DNA of 64,000 bases from Laguncularia racemosa (taxonomy: Eukaryota > Streptophyta > Magnoliopsida > Myrtales > Combretaceae). The position numbers and the translations under genes were made by a program. The stretch's first letter is position 1; every line of letters starts with the position of its first letter. Under the pieces are notes generated by a model. It did not search any database. It saw only the letters and a list, made by a program, of their open reading frames with translations, and was not told the origin of the DNA. This document shows positions 23,941-35,460 of the stretch, in pieces. The DNA lies in the NCBI GenBank assembly GCA_037954665.1, contig JBBMOL010000099.1, forward strand, positions 1,984,001 through 2,048,000, read 5' to 3'.

Positions 23941-26049
23941 CATGTTGAAAACTCTCTGTATCATTTGGACCGTAAAAGTGGGCTCTCAATTATCTCGAAT
24001 TGGAACAGTGGACATAGGCTTTAGCAAGTGTTTTTGTTACTCAAAATGGAAGAGCGATTATTTAGTACAATATTTCCCTGTACGTGTTTATATCTTTAAC
24101 TGGAATTAGGTAGGGGCCCCTGCATGTTTTTCCTTTTTCCCTGTTAGCTACCCTTTTTGTCTTTTGCTCTATGTATTAAGTCTCTCTATCTTTTTTCTAC
24201 TTGAACATGTGGTCTTTGTTTGAGAAGTTCATTCTTTTTAAAATGACTACAAAACTTACTGAAAGTTTGCATTTCATTTGTTTGTTTGAATGCCAATGAA
24301 TAAGGCCTACTTCTATCACCTCCAAAACGGGTTTACTTCATAGGGAATGAATTTGGAAAAGTTTATTCTTTTGTGTGTAATATTTCAATCATGGTCTTAA
24401 CTTACACAAATAAGGAACATCCCTTAGATTACTATAGCTACTATAGCTACTGCTTTTTCTTACATGAATTGGTTGTTGCATGTGCGTGTTCATGAAGTCC
24501 TCTAGCAGCCATTTCATTTTCATTCACAAGCTACTGAATAATTTTTTGGAGCCACTACTTCACTTTAGTCTTATTTACTTAGGTCTGTTATGCAGCTCCT
24601 AATTAGGTTATGAAGCGGGAGTGCTCCAAGTTTGAAATGGAAGGGTAGTATGGTGTTGTTGTGTAGAGCACCCATTGAGCACTCTTGGTAACTTGGTAGT
24701 TTTTATAATGTGCTAATAGGGTGCTCAGGTCAAGAAGTAGAGTGCTTAATTTTGGATTAATGGTTGCTTCGGGCTAAGTTTAAGTGAACAACTTTGCTTT
24801 GCTTGGAGTGCACCATCTAAGCACTTTGTTTTACTATTGTGTTGAGGGTTTGATTGGTTGGGTCCTAGTGTGTAGAGTTGATGCTGGTTGGTGTTATGCT
24901 CATGTAGATTGCCAATTGGGCGCTCCTCTTCTAGTTAGTGGTAGCTCGTCTTGGTTGCTTTATATTTTTCAACTTTGTATGCTATGGCAATTTGAAAACA
25001 TTGACAGCTGTTGTTCATTCTTAGATTGTAGCTCCTAAGCTTCAATTTGTTGCTATTATTAATGTGAATGAAGCTACTCTCTACTCCATTACACTTGAAA
25101 ACTCGAGTGTTTCTCCTTCAAATATAAGTCCACAAGTTGAATAGTTGGAAGTGGTTTATTCTTTATGCTTGTTCATGAATTGCTACCTTTTCTAAATTGA
25201 AAGTCGTGACCTAAAATGAACTGAAGCTGCTCTTTTTCTTCTAATTAATGTGTGGATTTACTATGAAGTGGAGAGATGGAATGTTAGGTTTGCTTAGTTT
25301 AATCAAGGCCAATCTTGCAATGTTTCAAATGGAGCCAATCTCATGTTTGTTTCCTTATATGTAGTAGCTGGTTCTTCTAATTTTTCATCTCCAACAGCTT
25401 CACTAGTATACAACTAGGAGCTCTTCAACTCAATAAGAATGGCAATTCAATAATAGGTTACTAATGCTCAACATTATTGATCCTCAAGTCTCTAGATACA
25501 TGATTGGTGGCTGTTTTTACTTTGCTATTCTTCAAATGAAATTTAAGTGGGCTGCAATGCAATATATTTAACTTTGTAGGTCTGCTCGTCTGATTGTTGG
25601 TTGCTTGTTAGGCTCAATTGGCCAATGGACTTCACTTTACCTTACTACTCCTTTGTTGTCACAAGATGAATCAATCCCATAGATATGTAGTGTATGGCTC
25701 ACATTCTAATCAAATTTATGACTACTATATGTCGCTAAGACGAGCTTATCACCTACTTTAAAATGATAGCTACAGATCAATATATAAGCTATTGGCTAAG
25801 TACTGGACTGCTTCATTTATAAAATGAGAAAGTGAAAATAAAATATGCTTGATAGCCTAAGAAAGATTAAATATAGCAGTAAACCTTTAGATTAAAAAAA
25901 AAAAAAACACGCATAACTCACATGTTGATCAATTAGAGCTCAACTATGGATCGTTTTTCAAAGTTTTTTCACAATTGATCCAAAAGACGTACATTTAATT
26001 CAATTTGACTACAATCACTTGATAGAAAGCACAATACATGTATGAATGT
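23941..26049. other. Intergenic DNA without recognisable genes
   Basis: No frame here resembles a known protein. The longest, at 24784-25038, codes for a Cys/Leu-rich sequence without a recognisable motif. Words such as GAGTGCTCC, GAGCACTCTTGG and GGGTGCTCAGG recur between 24610 and 24800, perhaps an old tandem array. Confidence 0.35.
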
Positions 26050-26861
26050 GTTGTTTAAGTGGGGATAAATGTTTAATTTTACACATTTATCGATAAGCTA
26101 GATATAATCTTAAATGTATAAAATAATGAAGGAAAGTAAAATAGTCTTAACGTTGGGAAAAAAATTAAGTTATAGATATAGGTTGAATCTTTAAGAATAA
26201 ATTGAGTTTAATACTTGCTTATTTAACGTAAATAAATCATTTATTCGAGGTAAATAAGGCTTGCAGAACACATTCATATGTCTAAAATCATTCAACATCG
26301 ACTAGAATCATGCTAATGTAGTGGGAAAAATTGTATTAAACCGAAATACTCATTTATATTGAAGATGTGATTTTTCTTTAAATCTAGGGTTTCTTAGGAC
26401 TACTAATCACATCATTATATAAATAGGTGTCCTAAGCATTGTTCCATGGAAGGAACAAACATCAACAAAGTCCAAATCATGATCAATATTCCACTTCTCT
26501 CTCTAGTACTTGCGACCTGCAACCTCTTGACCTCCTCTTTACAAATTCTCTTACACGAGAGAAAGCCATTCCAAACCAAAGCCATAGAGTAATTGCACAT
26601 CCTCACTAGCTCAAAGTCTATCCATTGATTGCATCCAGAGTATCATGAATCACTTCAATTTGATCCAAGAGTCAAGCTAAGGTTCTTGTTCTTCAAAGAT
26701 ATTGTTCAAGGTCTAATTGGAGAAGATAATCAACTCTGATTGGGAATTAGTTTAGGGCTTTGACTACCTACCTAGAGTTAAATTGATGTAACTAATAACC
26801 ATTACCATCTAATCATCACAAGAGCCCTATAAACCGCTACAATTGCAAGGTGAGTTTTTCT
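26050..26861 (+). repeat. Possible solo LTR-like promoter and leader unit
   Basis: A TATATAAATAGG box at about 26416 is followed by a C-rich leader without long frames (CCACTTCTCTCTCTAGTACT, about 26490). A TTGGGAAAAAAATTAAG word at about 26154 would fit a TGTTGGGA-type copia LTR start. No matching partner or target duplication was found. The hAT-like element at 26862 interrupts or abuts it. Confidence 0.22.
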
Positions 26862-27670
26862 TAGGGTTGGGAATGTAGGGTGGGCTAGCCCACCCAACCC
26901 ACAAATTTTTGTGGGTTGAATAAAAAAATTTAGCCCACATGAATTGCTGGCTTTTTGGCTCGCCCGGCATGGCCCATAGGCTAACTTGTTGCGGGGTGGG
27001 TTGGTTTGCTAAGCTTGCTTTTTTTTTTTTCTTTTTTAAAGATAGACAAGACACAACACAGGACAAACAAGAGTAAACTGAAGACAGATAGGACACAGAT
27101 AACTCAAACCTCACAGCATAGTCATGCACGACATCGATACAGTTAGGTCAAGTCACAGATCACACAGCCTCACATGTCACATCACGTTGATTCAATTTCA
27201 TAGCACAACCACACCACACCATAGTCTATAGCCACAACAAGTTACACTACACACTACACACATAGATGTAGCACATTAACACTACATACAGTTCATGGAA
27301 CACTTCACACAATCACAATTCACATAGAAATAAAACATAGAAAGCATCATCCTCGTTCGACACCTACAGACACCCTAGAACACTTCATCATGTAAGCTTT
27401 TTGTTTGTGAAATTTTCTTTTTTTTTTTCTAAAAAAAAATCATATTTTTTCCAGAACTTATATATTGTAAATTTGTAATATTAAAAAAAAAATTGTTTTC
27501 TTTGCGAGTAGGTGGGCCAACCTACCTAGCCTTCGTTGGCCTATGAGGTGGGTGGAGCTGGCGTTTCCATCTCGCATAAGGAGCGGCCTAACACGGGCCG
27601 GCCCGCTTCAACCTGCGGGCCTATGTGGGTTAGGGTGGGCTGGCCCATTTGGCCTACATTCCTACCCTTA
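26862..27670. mobile_element. hAT-like non-autonomous transposon, about 809 bp
   Basis: The left end TAGGGTTGGGAATGTAGG and the right end CCTACATTCCTACCCTTA are inverted copies. Beyond them, GGGCTAGCCCACCC on the left mirrors GGGTGGGCTGGCCC on the right. This GC-rich subterminal GGGCC repetition stands out in AT-rich DNA and is typical of plant hAT-like MITEs. The candidate 8-bp flanks (GTTTTTCT and ATTTTCCC) agree at 5 of 8 positions, so the duplication has decayed or the ends are off by a base or two. The centre is a long ACA-rich stretch. No transposase is present. Confidence 0.62.
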
Positions 27671-28519
27671 ATTTTCCCTTTTGTTATTTTTATTTTTATT
27701 TTTTTTGTGAAATAAGTGTTAGTTTTTTTTTATGAAATAATAGAATTATTTTCTTAGTGTAATATTAAATAAATTAATGTATAGAATATTAATTGACGTT
27801 ATATTTATTAACATATATGTCTTATGTGTTATATATGTTAATTAGTCATTAAAAACTCAAAAAAGAAATTATGAATTTCATAAAAATATTTTTTTTTGGA
27901 ATTTTAATTGTTTATTCCCTTGAAGCAGGAGGTGTGCTTGTGCATGATTTGATATTTTATTATTAGTATAAACTTTAGGATCACCTTTAGATATTAAATG
28001 TTGTAAATTGAAATTGTTTGATACCTTGAAAAAAAAAAGAACAAGAAAATTATCAAAAAATAAATTTCATGTTTTATTGGTTTGATATGTATTTCATGTT
28101 TGATTTGATGCATGTAGAACCTTGCCTCTTAGGGCTTGTGAAACTATTAACTTGGTGCTAAGGAAATGGTGTAGCTTTGTTGTCCTTAAGTTGAGAATAA
28201 AATTAATCTATAACTGAGTACAAATTAAATATTCACCATTTAACATACATTTATAAAAATAGTATTGCAAAAACGTTAATCAAACATAAGATTCTAGGCA
28301 CTACATTACTTAGATATATACACCATAACTTAAAGTTCAAAATAAAATATAACTATTCATAAATAAATCTGTGTTCTCATTTTCTTCTATTGCCTTAACC
28401 TAAGCTCCAATGTTTACATTGTCTTACATACTTGAGGTTAAGAAAAATTAACCTCTCATTTCGTTTAAACTAAGCATGTAAGAAATAACAACAATAACAA
28501 CAACAATATAGGTATATAG
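27671..28519. other. AT-rich intergenic DNA
   Basis: No gene or transposon end is recognised. Confidence 0.4.
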
Positions 28520-30008
28520 TGTAGGTTTTAAATGTGCAACCACGAGGGGAGAATGAATTGGTTTCTTTAGGATTTTTTAAAAAACTTTACTTTCAGTTGT
28601 GTGCAGAATTATATAGACCTCCTTTAAATCGATTTTAAAGAAAGAACTTTAAAATAGATTAAATTTAGCAAGTGAAAGCTTTATAATGCTTAGACATACA
28701 AGTTTAATAGAAATAATCAATAAGTAATAAAAAATTAGATAATAAAAGAGATAAGGGTAAGAGAATCAAAGCCTAGATATAGGTTTGGCCTTTTGCATCC
28801 TCTTTATCAACACTATTAGCTCAATTGTTGGGAATTCACTATGATATCTTTAAGATAAGATATAGTGAATCTATAAACAAAACATCTCTCAAAATAGAAC
28901 ACTAAATAGAAGTTTTTATCTCTACATCCTTTGTGGTTAGCTTAAGTTCTCATAGCTCTTCCTAACCTAATCTTAAGGTTCTCCGTAACTTAAACTCTAT
29001 AACTCTTCTTGAAGAGTCCCTTCACTTTTTGAACTTATGCTTGAGTCTAAATCTCCGTTTAATAGTCACACATAAATATAACAATTCTCTCTCTCTAGAG
29101 ACACTTAATTGTTTAAAATACAACACATTTGCTCAAGATCAATTTGTAAACCGTTATCATTGTGTTTATTTTTAGTGTTAGAAACCTGGTGTACTAGAAT
29201 AGCCTTTTAATATTCTTAAGAATGGTAGTCAACATCATTTAATACCTTTAAGATATTTTAGGTTTAAACTTGAAAAACAAATTTTTATATTTAAAGAATT
29301 AGCCATACGTTTACAAGACTATTTAATTAATTTATGAAAATTGGAGAATTACTTTGACACTTAAATTAATTATGATCTTTTTTTTTCTGATTATATTATC
29401 AAATATATTTGGTTAGTAAGTGTTGGATCTTCTAGTTTGATTATGCCATAATCTCTAATGTGCTTATGCCAGATTAAACTCTATTTGGTTCTATCTACAG
29501 ACTTGCTTCTTCTTGTTTAGCTTGGTCATACTCTATATGGTTCTATTTGCATTCTAACTTTGTTGCTTTCAATCAAATTCTGCATGGTTCTTCTAATATG
29601 CCTTTTCCTATTGACACTTAATACAAATTTGCAAAATTAACACCATCCGTAATCACTTTCATTCAAAAACTAATTTCCTATTCATTCACAACTCCATGAA
29701 TCATATTTATTTAATAAAACACAAAAATATTTCCTAAAGCAACTCAACATGCATATTATATAAAGATTTTATGTATAAAATATAGGTTTTGTTATCAAAA
29801 CCTCATAAGAGATCAACATTCTTTCCATTTTGATGATGGTAGAACCAATCATATTTATTTAATAAAACACAAGAATATTTCCCAATGCAACTCAACATGC
29901 ATAATATATAAAGATTTATGTAGAAAATTATTATAAAATATGGGTTTTGTTATCAAAACTTTCTAAGAGATTAACATTCTTTCCATTTTGATGATGATAG
30001 AACCAACA
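28520..30008 (-). repeat. Minus-strand SIRE/Maximus-like 3' LTR, decayed
   Basis: Read on the minus strand, the LTR starts at 30008 with TGTTGGTTCTATCATCATC and continues AAAATGG...GTTTTGATAACAAAACCC, the opening familiar from SIRE-type LTRs. A purine-rich stretch (30021-30036 on the minus strand, CAAAAGGGGAGAAAAG) lies 12 bp outside this start, near the place of a polypurine tract. The far end near 28520 (…CTACA) is tentative. The first part of the LTR is tandemly duplicated (29699-30004). Confidence 0.5.
29699..30004 (-). repeat. Tandem duplication of an LTR start, about 150 bp
   Basis: Two adjacent copies (29699-29846 and 29847-30004) share AATCATATTTATTTAATAAA, CAACTCAACATGCAT, TTTTGTTATCAAAAC and CCATTTTGATGATG. 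The LTR's outermost part therefore occurs twice in a row. The two copies differ by point changes and by a few-base insertion near 29925. Confidence 0.72.
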
Positions 30009-31300
30009 ATGATTCCATAGCTTTTCTCCCCTTTTGTCGCATCAAAAAGATGCATTCACTGTTATTCGATTTGAAACTCCCTGAATCTATGCTATCTAAG
30101 AAAAATCATACTGTATTTTAATCGTAAAATTTAATATCATGCAAACCAAATATAGATAAAATATTATTACCATAAAAACTTCAAATAATACTAAGTCAAA
30201 AATTGCATATGACATATTAGGTTTAGAAATACAACCAAAGCAGCTTTCATCATTTTAGTAATTTCAGTAAAAGAAGCAACACAACTTATAGATACTTTCA
30301 TGCTATAACTCTACTATTTATTTATTTATTTATTTTTTCAATCCATAACACTCATCTCTTCCCCTTTTTTTGGCTTTATCACTAGGAGGAATAAGATGAT
30401 GGATCATCTATAAGTTTTTTTTTTCTTTTTCTTTATCTCCACCGAAAGTTTCTCAAGAGATTTCATTCAAGTAAGAACTTGGTCCATTGCGTGAGAAACT
30501 TTGGTCAAATTTTGAGTTTTGTGAAGAGTCCTTCAGTGAGTTTTGAACTTCATTTTTTAGTCTTGATTTATCTTCTATCAAAGGTTCAAAGATATCCATC
30601 TCCACAACCATCTTTTTTCTTTTGTTAATTGTCATCTTGTCAACATTCTTTCCATGATTGAATTTTAGAAGAATTAGAAGGAGAGTAATCATCATTATTT
30701 AGTTCTCCCTATCCCCTTACTTCTTTCATAAAATTTTTTAAATTCTAAAGCTCCTCGTTGATTCGCCCCCTATCTAGAAGAATCATCTGCATGAGATACT
30801 TCTTTTTTAGTTGAATTCTCATTGCTTCTTTGTAAAGCTTATTCATTTTTATACTCAAACATTTCTTTTAAATTCTTTACATATTTTTCTTTTCAACCTT
30901 AAAAAACCTCACTTCATCCCTTTATAATTTTGAATCTTTGAGACATCATATATCAAGCATTGCTATTGTCTTGTCTCATGTTCTTGCACAATAAAAGAGA
31001 AAAATCATATAGTTTTTGAAACCTAGATCTATTTGGGTCCATTACACGAAAAATTCATTTTATTATTATTATTATACCTTGGATATGTATTGAATTCTTA
31101 ATTGTACCAACATATAAAAGCAATATGATCATAAACTTCACAACAATAACATTGTTTATTTCTAAAAGGATTATTTTTATTTCTTCTTTTGTTATTGCCT
31201 TTTATGTGGATCTATGAGCATTTACTCTATTCTTCTTAGGTCTCTTCGTTTGAATCAAACTTTTTAATGTGATCCTCAGGTTCTTTTACTTCAACCAAGC
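30009..31300 (-). pseudogene. Gag remnant of the minus-strand SIRE-like element, with zinc knuckle
   Basis: At 31151-31110 on the minus strand the frame reads CYCCEVYDHIAFIC, a perfect CX2CX4HX4C nucleocapsid zinc knuckle. It is preceded by a basic stretch with Lys, Arg and Asn and ended four codons later by a stop. Between this and the LTR lie lysine-rich open pieces such as 30695-30453, with no confident match. In copia elements this knuckle lies near the Gag C-terminus, followed by protease, integrase and reverse transcriptase. None of those is seen, so the internal region is deleted. The solo LTR at 31528 lies just beyond it. Confidence 0.55.
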
Positions 31301-31527
31301 TTTTAAAAAATTATGACCCTTAGGTATTTTCATTCAAAATCGAGTCTTTTTGAAATATGCTTACTAAGACCTTTTCATGCCATGCCATGAATGTAACGAT
31401 GCAATCATTAAACTTAAACCGAGCAATTATTCCATGGAACCAAGAATAACATAATAATCTAGATTGAGCAATTATTCTATAAAACCGAATGTAATCATAA
31501 TATTAGTCATAAGTAATAATTCACATA
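31301..31527. other. Spacer before the solo LTR, with a short duplication
   Basis: ACCGAGCAATTATTCCATGG (about 31420) and TTGAGCAATTATTCTATAA (about 31464) form a short tandem repeat, each followed by AACCRA. The last five bases (31523-31527, ACATA) are the left target duplication of the solo LTR. Confidence 0.5.
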
Positions 31528-32215
31528 TGTAAACACCCCATTTTTGCCCTAATGATCAATAATAATCAAATATAATTAATTTCCAATTTTTTCTAATTTT
31601 TTCCTCTAATTTAGCAAAAATAGAAAAAATGTTAAAAAATAAAAATAAATAGGAAAATACATCAATTTTGGAAAATAATTGCAGAAATGGTAATAAAAAG
31701 GATTAAATAATTTTTACAAATTTTTGAAATTCCAAAAAATACAAAAAAATAAAAAAATCGCATTGCATATATGCAAATTGCGAAAATAATAAAATCGCGA
31801 AAGTGGGCTAGCTTAGCTGATCCGGACCAGGGTCAGGCGTGCGCAGGAGTGGGCTCAGTCAGGGGTTTGAAACGCGGGGGAAGCAGAATCCGCGTTTTGC
31901 GAAAATTTTCTCAGCCTGGGACACGTGTCAGCATCCGATTGGCCGGGGCGAACGCACGCGCCGGGCGCATGATCGTCTTCAACCTCTGTCCGAGATCACC
32001 GGTAAGGAGAAAAATCCAAATTTCGATCGTTTTGATTCAATTTTTTGCACAAATCCAACAGATCTTCAACAGAAATAAGATAAACATCATTCAATAGGAA
32101 TCGAATCGCAACAAATCGATTTGATTTGCACAAATTGGAGATGGGTTTTTAACCGCAAATCCGATTTGCTTCAATCGGTGGAAATCCAAGTTTATCCAAC
32201 TCGATTTCTTACGCC

Positions 32216-32223
32216 TATAAATA
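32216..32223 (+). promoter_or_regulatory. TATA box of the solo LTR
   Basis: CCTATAAATAGAGG is also present, with minor changes, at the corresponding site of both other LTRs (50559-50566 and 63040-63047, minus strand). It is followed by a GC-rich, AT-poor leader, as expected of an LTR promoter. If active it would transcribe rightward into 33 kb. Confidence 0.65.
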
Positions 32224-32514
32224 GAGGATGAAGTGGAGAGGCAGAAGCACGGATCAAAAGTGAGAAAAAGAGAGGAAAAAGAGAGAATCGAAGCCTCGCC
32301 AGAGTTCTTCAAACCGCAACCATCGAGCAAGCGTCGAGCAGCCATCAGGAGGCGTTTCTGAAGCAAACCACCGCCACAGTTGAGTTCCTCACCCCCGAAA
32401 ACCTAGGAATCGACACCTCAATCGCTTCGAAAGGCCACTAGAATGCTGTCAACGAGTGTCCCCAGCTGCCGTGTCCGATCGACCCGATCTGACCCCACCC
32501 GCGCACTGACCCGG

Positions 32515-33137
32515 ATCCAGGTAAGTCGGATTTTTTAATTTTTTTGTATTTATTTTATTTATTTCGAATTTATTTATTTACTTATTTGTTATTTATAATT
32601 CAAAAAAATAGAAAATGTTCGAAATTAGATTATTTTTTTTAGGATTTGATTTAGTATGAATAATAAAAATAAGAATAATAATTATAATAATAAATAATAT
32701 AAATGTGAAAATTTGTAAAGAAAATAATAAAAATTTATATTTTAAAATAGGATAGATAAAAAAATCTAGGAGAAAATTTTTCAATAAAAATTATAACAAT
32801 TATGAAAAGTTAATAAAAATTAATAAAAAAATAAAAAAAATTAATAAAAATTCAATAAAAATTTATAATAGTAGAAATGAGTTGAAAAATAGAAAAATGG
32901 AATTTTTATCACTTAGAAAAATCATTTTCTTAAATAAATCCAAAATTGGTTTTTTCCTTAAAATATTATTTTTAAAAATCAAATTATCAAGCTAGGGCTT
33001 AGATTTTTTTTAGAAAAATCCTAAAATGGTAAAGACATAAATAAAAAAAATTTCATAATTAAAATTCATAAACACACTAAAGTTTTTTTTCAGGAAAAGC
33101 GAACTACGGCAAGTTTGATCCTGAATAGCAGGTACGT
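32515..33137 (+). promoter_or_regulatory. Intron-like splice signals inside the solo LTR
   Basis: A consensus donor (ATCCAG|GTAAGTCGG, 32520/32521) ends the GC-rich leader. A pyrimidine tract with CAG (33084-33093) could be its acceptor. A 38-nt exon-like stretch follows (33094-33131), and a second donor (AGCAG|GTACGT, 33131/33132) comes next. The first donor is present in the two other family LTRs. The acceptor is not: they have ATG in place of CAG. Confidence 0.45.
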
Positions 33138-33563
33138 AGACACCCATTTGGGACAACCCTAAAAAGGAATAAAAATCATTTTCTCAGAATAGGTTATTCA
33201 AGAATAAAAAAAAAAAGACAACAAAAAAATGAAATAAAAGACATTTCTGGATAGAGTAGATTTTAGGAGATTAGGTGGTAACCTTAGGGTTTTAATAGGT
33301 TAGCCTCCGAACTTAGAAACTCTGGTTTTCCCCTTTCCTCTTTTCACAAAAAACGAGAAGAGGAAATCACGCTAACTAGTGGTCCAAATTAGGATTGATC
33401 TACTCAATTAATCCTAATTCAATCTTTCCCAACAACAGTTGGGTGGCGACTCCAAAACAAAACGAAATTCCTAACTCAAGTCGAGGATCTACATTAGATG
33501 AGCATAAGATCTAGTATAGATCGGATTAGAAATTGAAAATAAAAAATTAGACTCGACAACATA

Positions 33564-34860
33564 TATACTTCATATTGAGCAAGCAATCACGACGCATGCT
33601 ATTATCGACAAACCATGTCTATATGTAAAGGCATGATCATAATACAACATATTCATCAAACATTTCATAAATTCTCGATCAACAATTTCACTGAGCCTAG
33701 TGATTCTTGTAAGTGAATTCATGGTGACTTGTCAAGCACAAGTAAGTAGTTGCTTGAATTTCAGCCACATTGCACAAATTAAATAGCATGGGATACTTAC
33801 CTAAATCTCCATGGTCTCCTAAATGATGTTATATATATATATACTTTCAAGTTACTATGTAAACTATTTTAAACTTAAACTTAGCTGTTACAGATATTCA
33901 ACTTCTAATGATCGTATCTCCTTTGTTTCTTATTATAGTTTTACATTCTTTATATCATTGTGATCGTTATTTTGATAACCATTTAAATATTTAATAATAT
34001 CAAACTAATAACATTTTCCAAATTATTGAAATGCATCTTTATTTAGTCTAAATTACATTAAATACCTAAATAATCTCCATATTTATCATTGTCTACAAGA
34101 TCTAATAGTAGCTTCAACATGTTATAATTTCATGTCTAATTTATGTTAATAACACTAAGGATCTTAATTTAGTACTTAAACACTAAATTATCTCGCAATA
34201 TGACCAAATATGAGCTATAGATACAATATATAATAAATAAACTCAAATAATTCCATGAAAATTTCTATAAGCTCATAAAACTATGTGTGTTAGATCTAGA
34301 GGTTTTGGTACCCTAACTCCTTCTTCATCTACTTTTACAAAATTACTCTTATCCTTCAAAACATCTTAAATAGGCTAAATATTACAAATCTCATGAAAAT
34401 GGTCTCTTATATTATTGTAATACTCAAGTAGTTATAAAATGTCCATTTCATCAAATAATTTTATGAAATTCTATTTATTTCAACATTGTAAAATTGGGCA
34501 AGTTTGACAATATAAATATAATAAATACTTAATTCGTAATTTTTCAAAATCTAAAAATATGTAAATATTCTACATATATGTAGACCTACATACACTAAAA
34601 AAAAGTTGAAATAAGGTTGTTAAGGTTTCCAAAATTACCTTTCAAACTCGAGCAAAGGGTATTTTTGTTAAGGGCCTTGTACAAAAAAACTTATCAAATT
34701 AAAAATCTAAAAAAAGAAAAAAAATTTAAAGTACACCTACAAATATCCTATAATACCAAAATTTATAATTTTAGGAGTTGAATTTGTTTTGTTGGTTTTA
34801 AGCCTCCTTTGACCACCAGTTGGGGAAGGGGGTGTTTCCTTTTGATGTTTGAAGCTTGCA
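33564..34860. other. AT-rich intergenic DNA
   Basis: Apart from a (TA)n tract at 33828-33842, I see nothing recognisable. Confidence 0.4.
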
Positions 34861-35284
34861 ATAGCAACTTCATGTTTAGGGGTGTAAAAAATTATGTTAG
34901 TTTGGGTTTTGCATAGGTTTTGATGGATTCGATGTTTTGCTAAACTTTGGTTTGGGGGTAGTTTTAGATGCGTTTAGATGTTATGTTTTTGGCTTCTCTT
35001 AGGTCTATAAAATGTTATAAGTTGTAGAAGATCTTGTAAGGGCTTAATGATTTTGAGAAGATTTCATTTGAGTTGTATATATATATATAAAAAAAGATAG
35101 GAAGGAAGAGTGCTAGTTGTGTGAAGCAGAGAAAGATTTAGTTAGGAATCTTCCTAGATTTAAGGAGATTTAAATGAGATTTTGATTGATGTTATAAGAT
35201 ATGCCTAGATATTTTAGTTCTTTAAATAGATTTCAATCATACTTGCCAAGATTTGGAGAGCTCATTTGCAACTAATTTTGTTAG

Positions 35285-35460
35285 CTTGGTTTGTTCCCTA
35301 GGCTTCTTGGTTGGCTTGGGCTTTAGGCTTAGTTAGTTGGTTGATCACCCATTTCACAAGTGTCGTAGGCTTGGTTTGTTCCCTTGGCTTCTTGGTTAGC
35401 TTGGTTGGGTTGGGTTTTGGGCTTAGTTAGTTTGTTGATCACCCATATCGTAAGTGTTAG
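35285..35460 (+). repeat. 85-bp tandem duplication
   Basis: CTTGGTTTGTTCCCT starts two adjacent copies at 35285 and 35370. Both continue GGCTTCTTGGTT and end with GGTTGATCACCCAT and GTGTYRTAGGCTT-type words. Within each copy, GCTTGGTT-like words recur, suggesting an older, shorter repeat. Confidence 0.72.

Larger units (their letters stand above)
31528..33558 (+). mobile_element. Solo LTR of the Tat-type Ty3/gypsy family, with target duplications
   Basis: The 2031-bp unit starts TGTAAACACCCC and ends AGACTCGACA. It is flanked by ACATA on both sides (31523-31527 and 33559-33563), the 5-bp duplication made by integrase. It aligns along its length with the two LTRs of the 49315-63740 element in inverse orientation, but it is a separate, more diverged subfamily member. 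No internal region is attached, so unequal recombination between the original LTRs removed it. It keeps a TATAAATA box (32216-32223), a GC-rich leader (about 32230-32520), a strong splice donor (32520/32521) and a primer-site-like word near its end (33444-33453). Confidence 0.88.

Noticed and set aside
31771..32097. 108-codon frame in the solo LTR
   Set aside because: It lies upstream of the LTR TATA box, is not preserved in the other LTRs and matches nothing.
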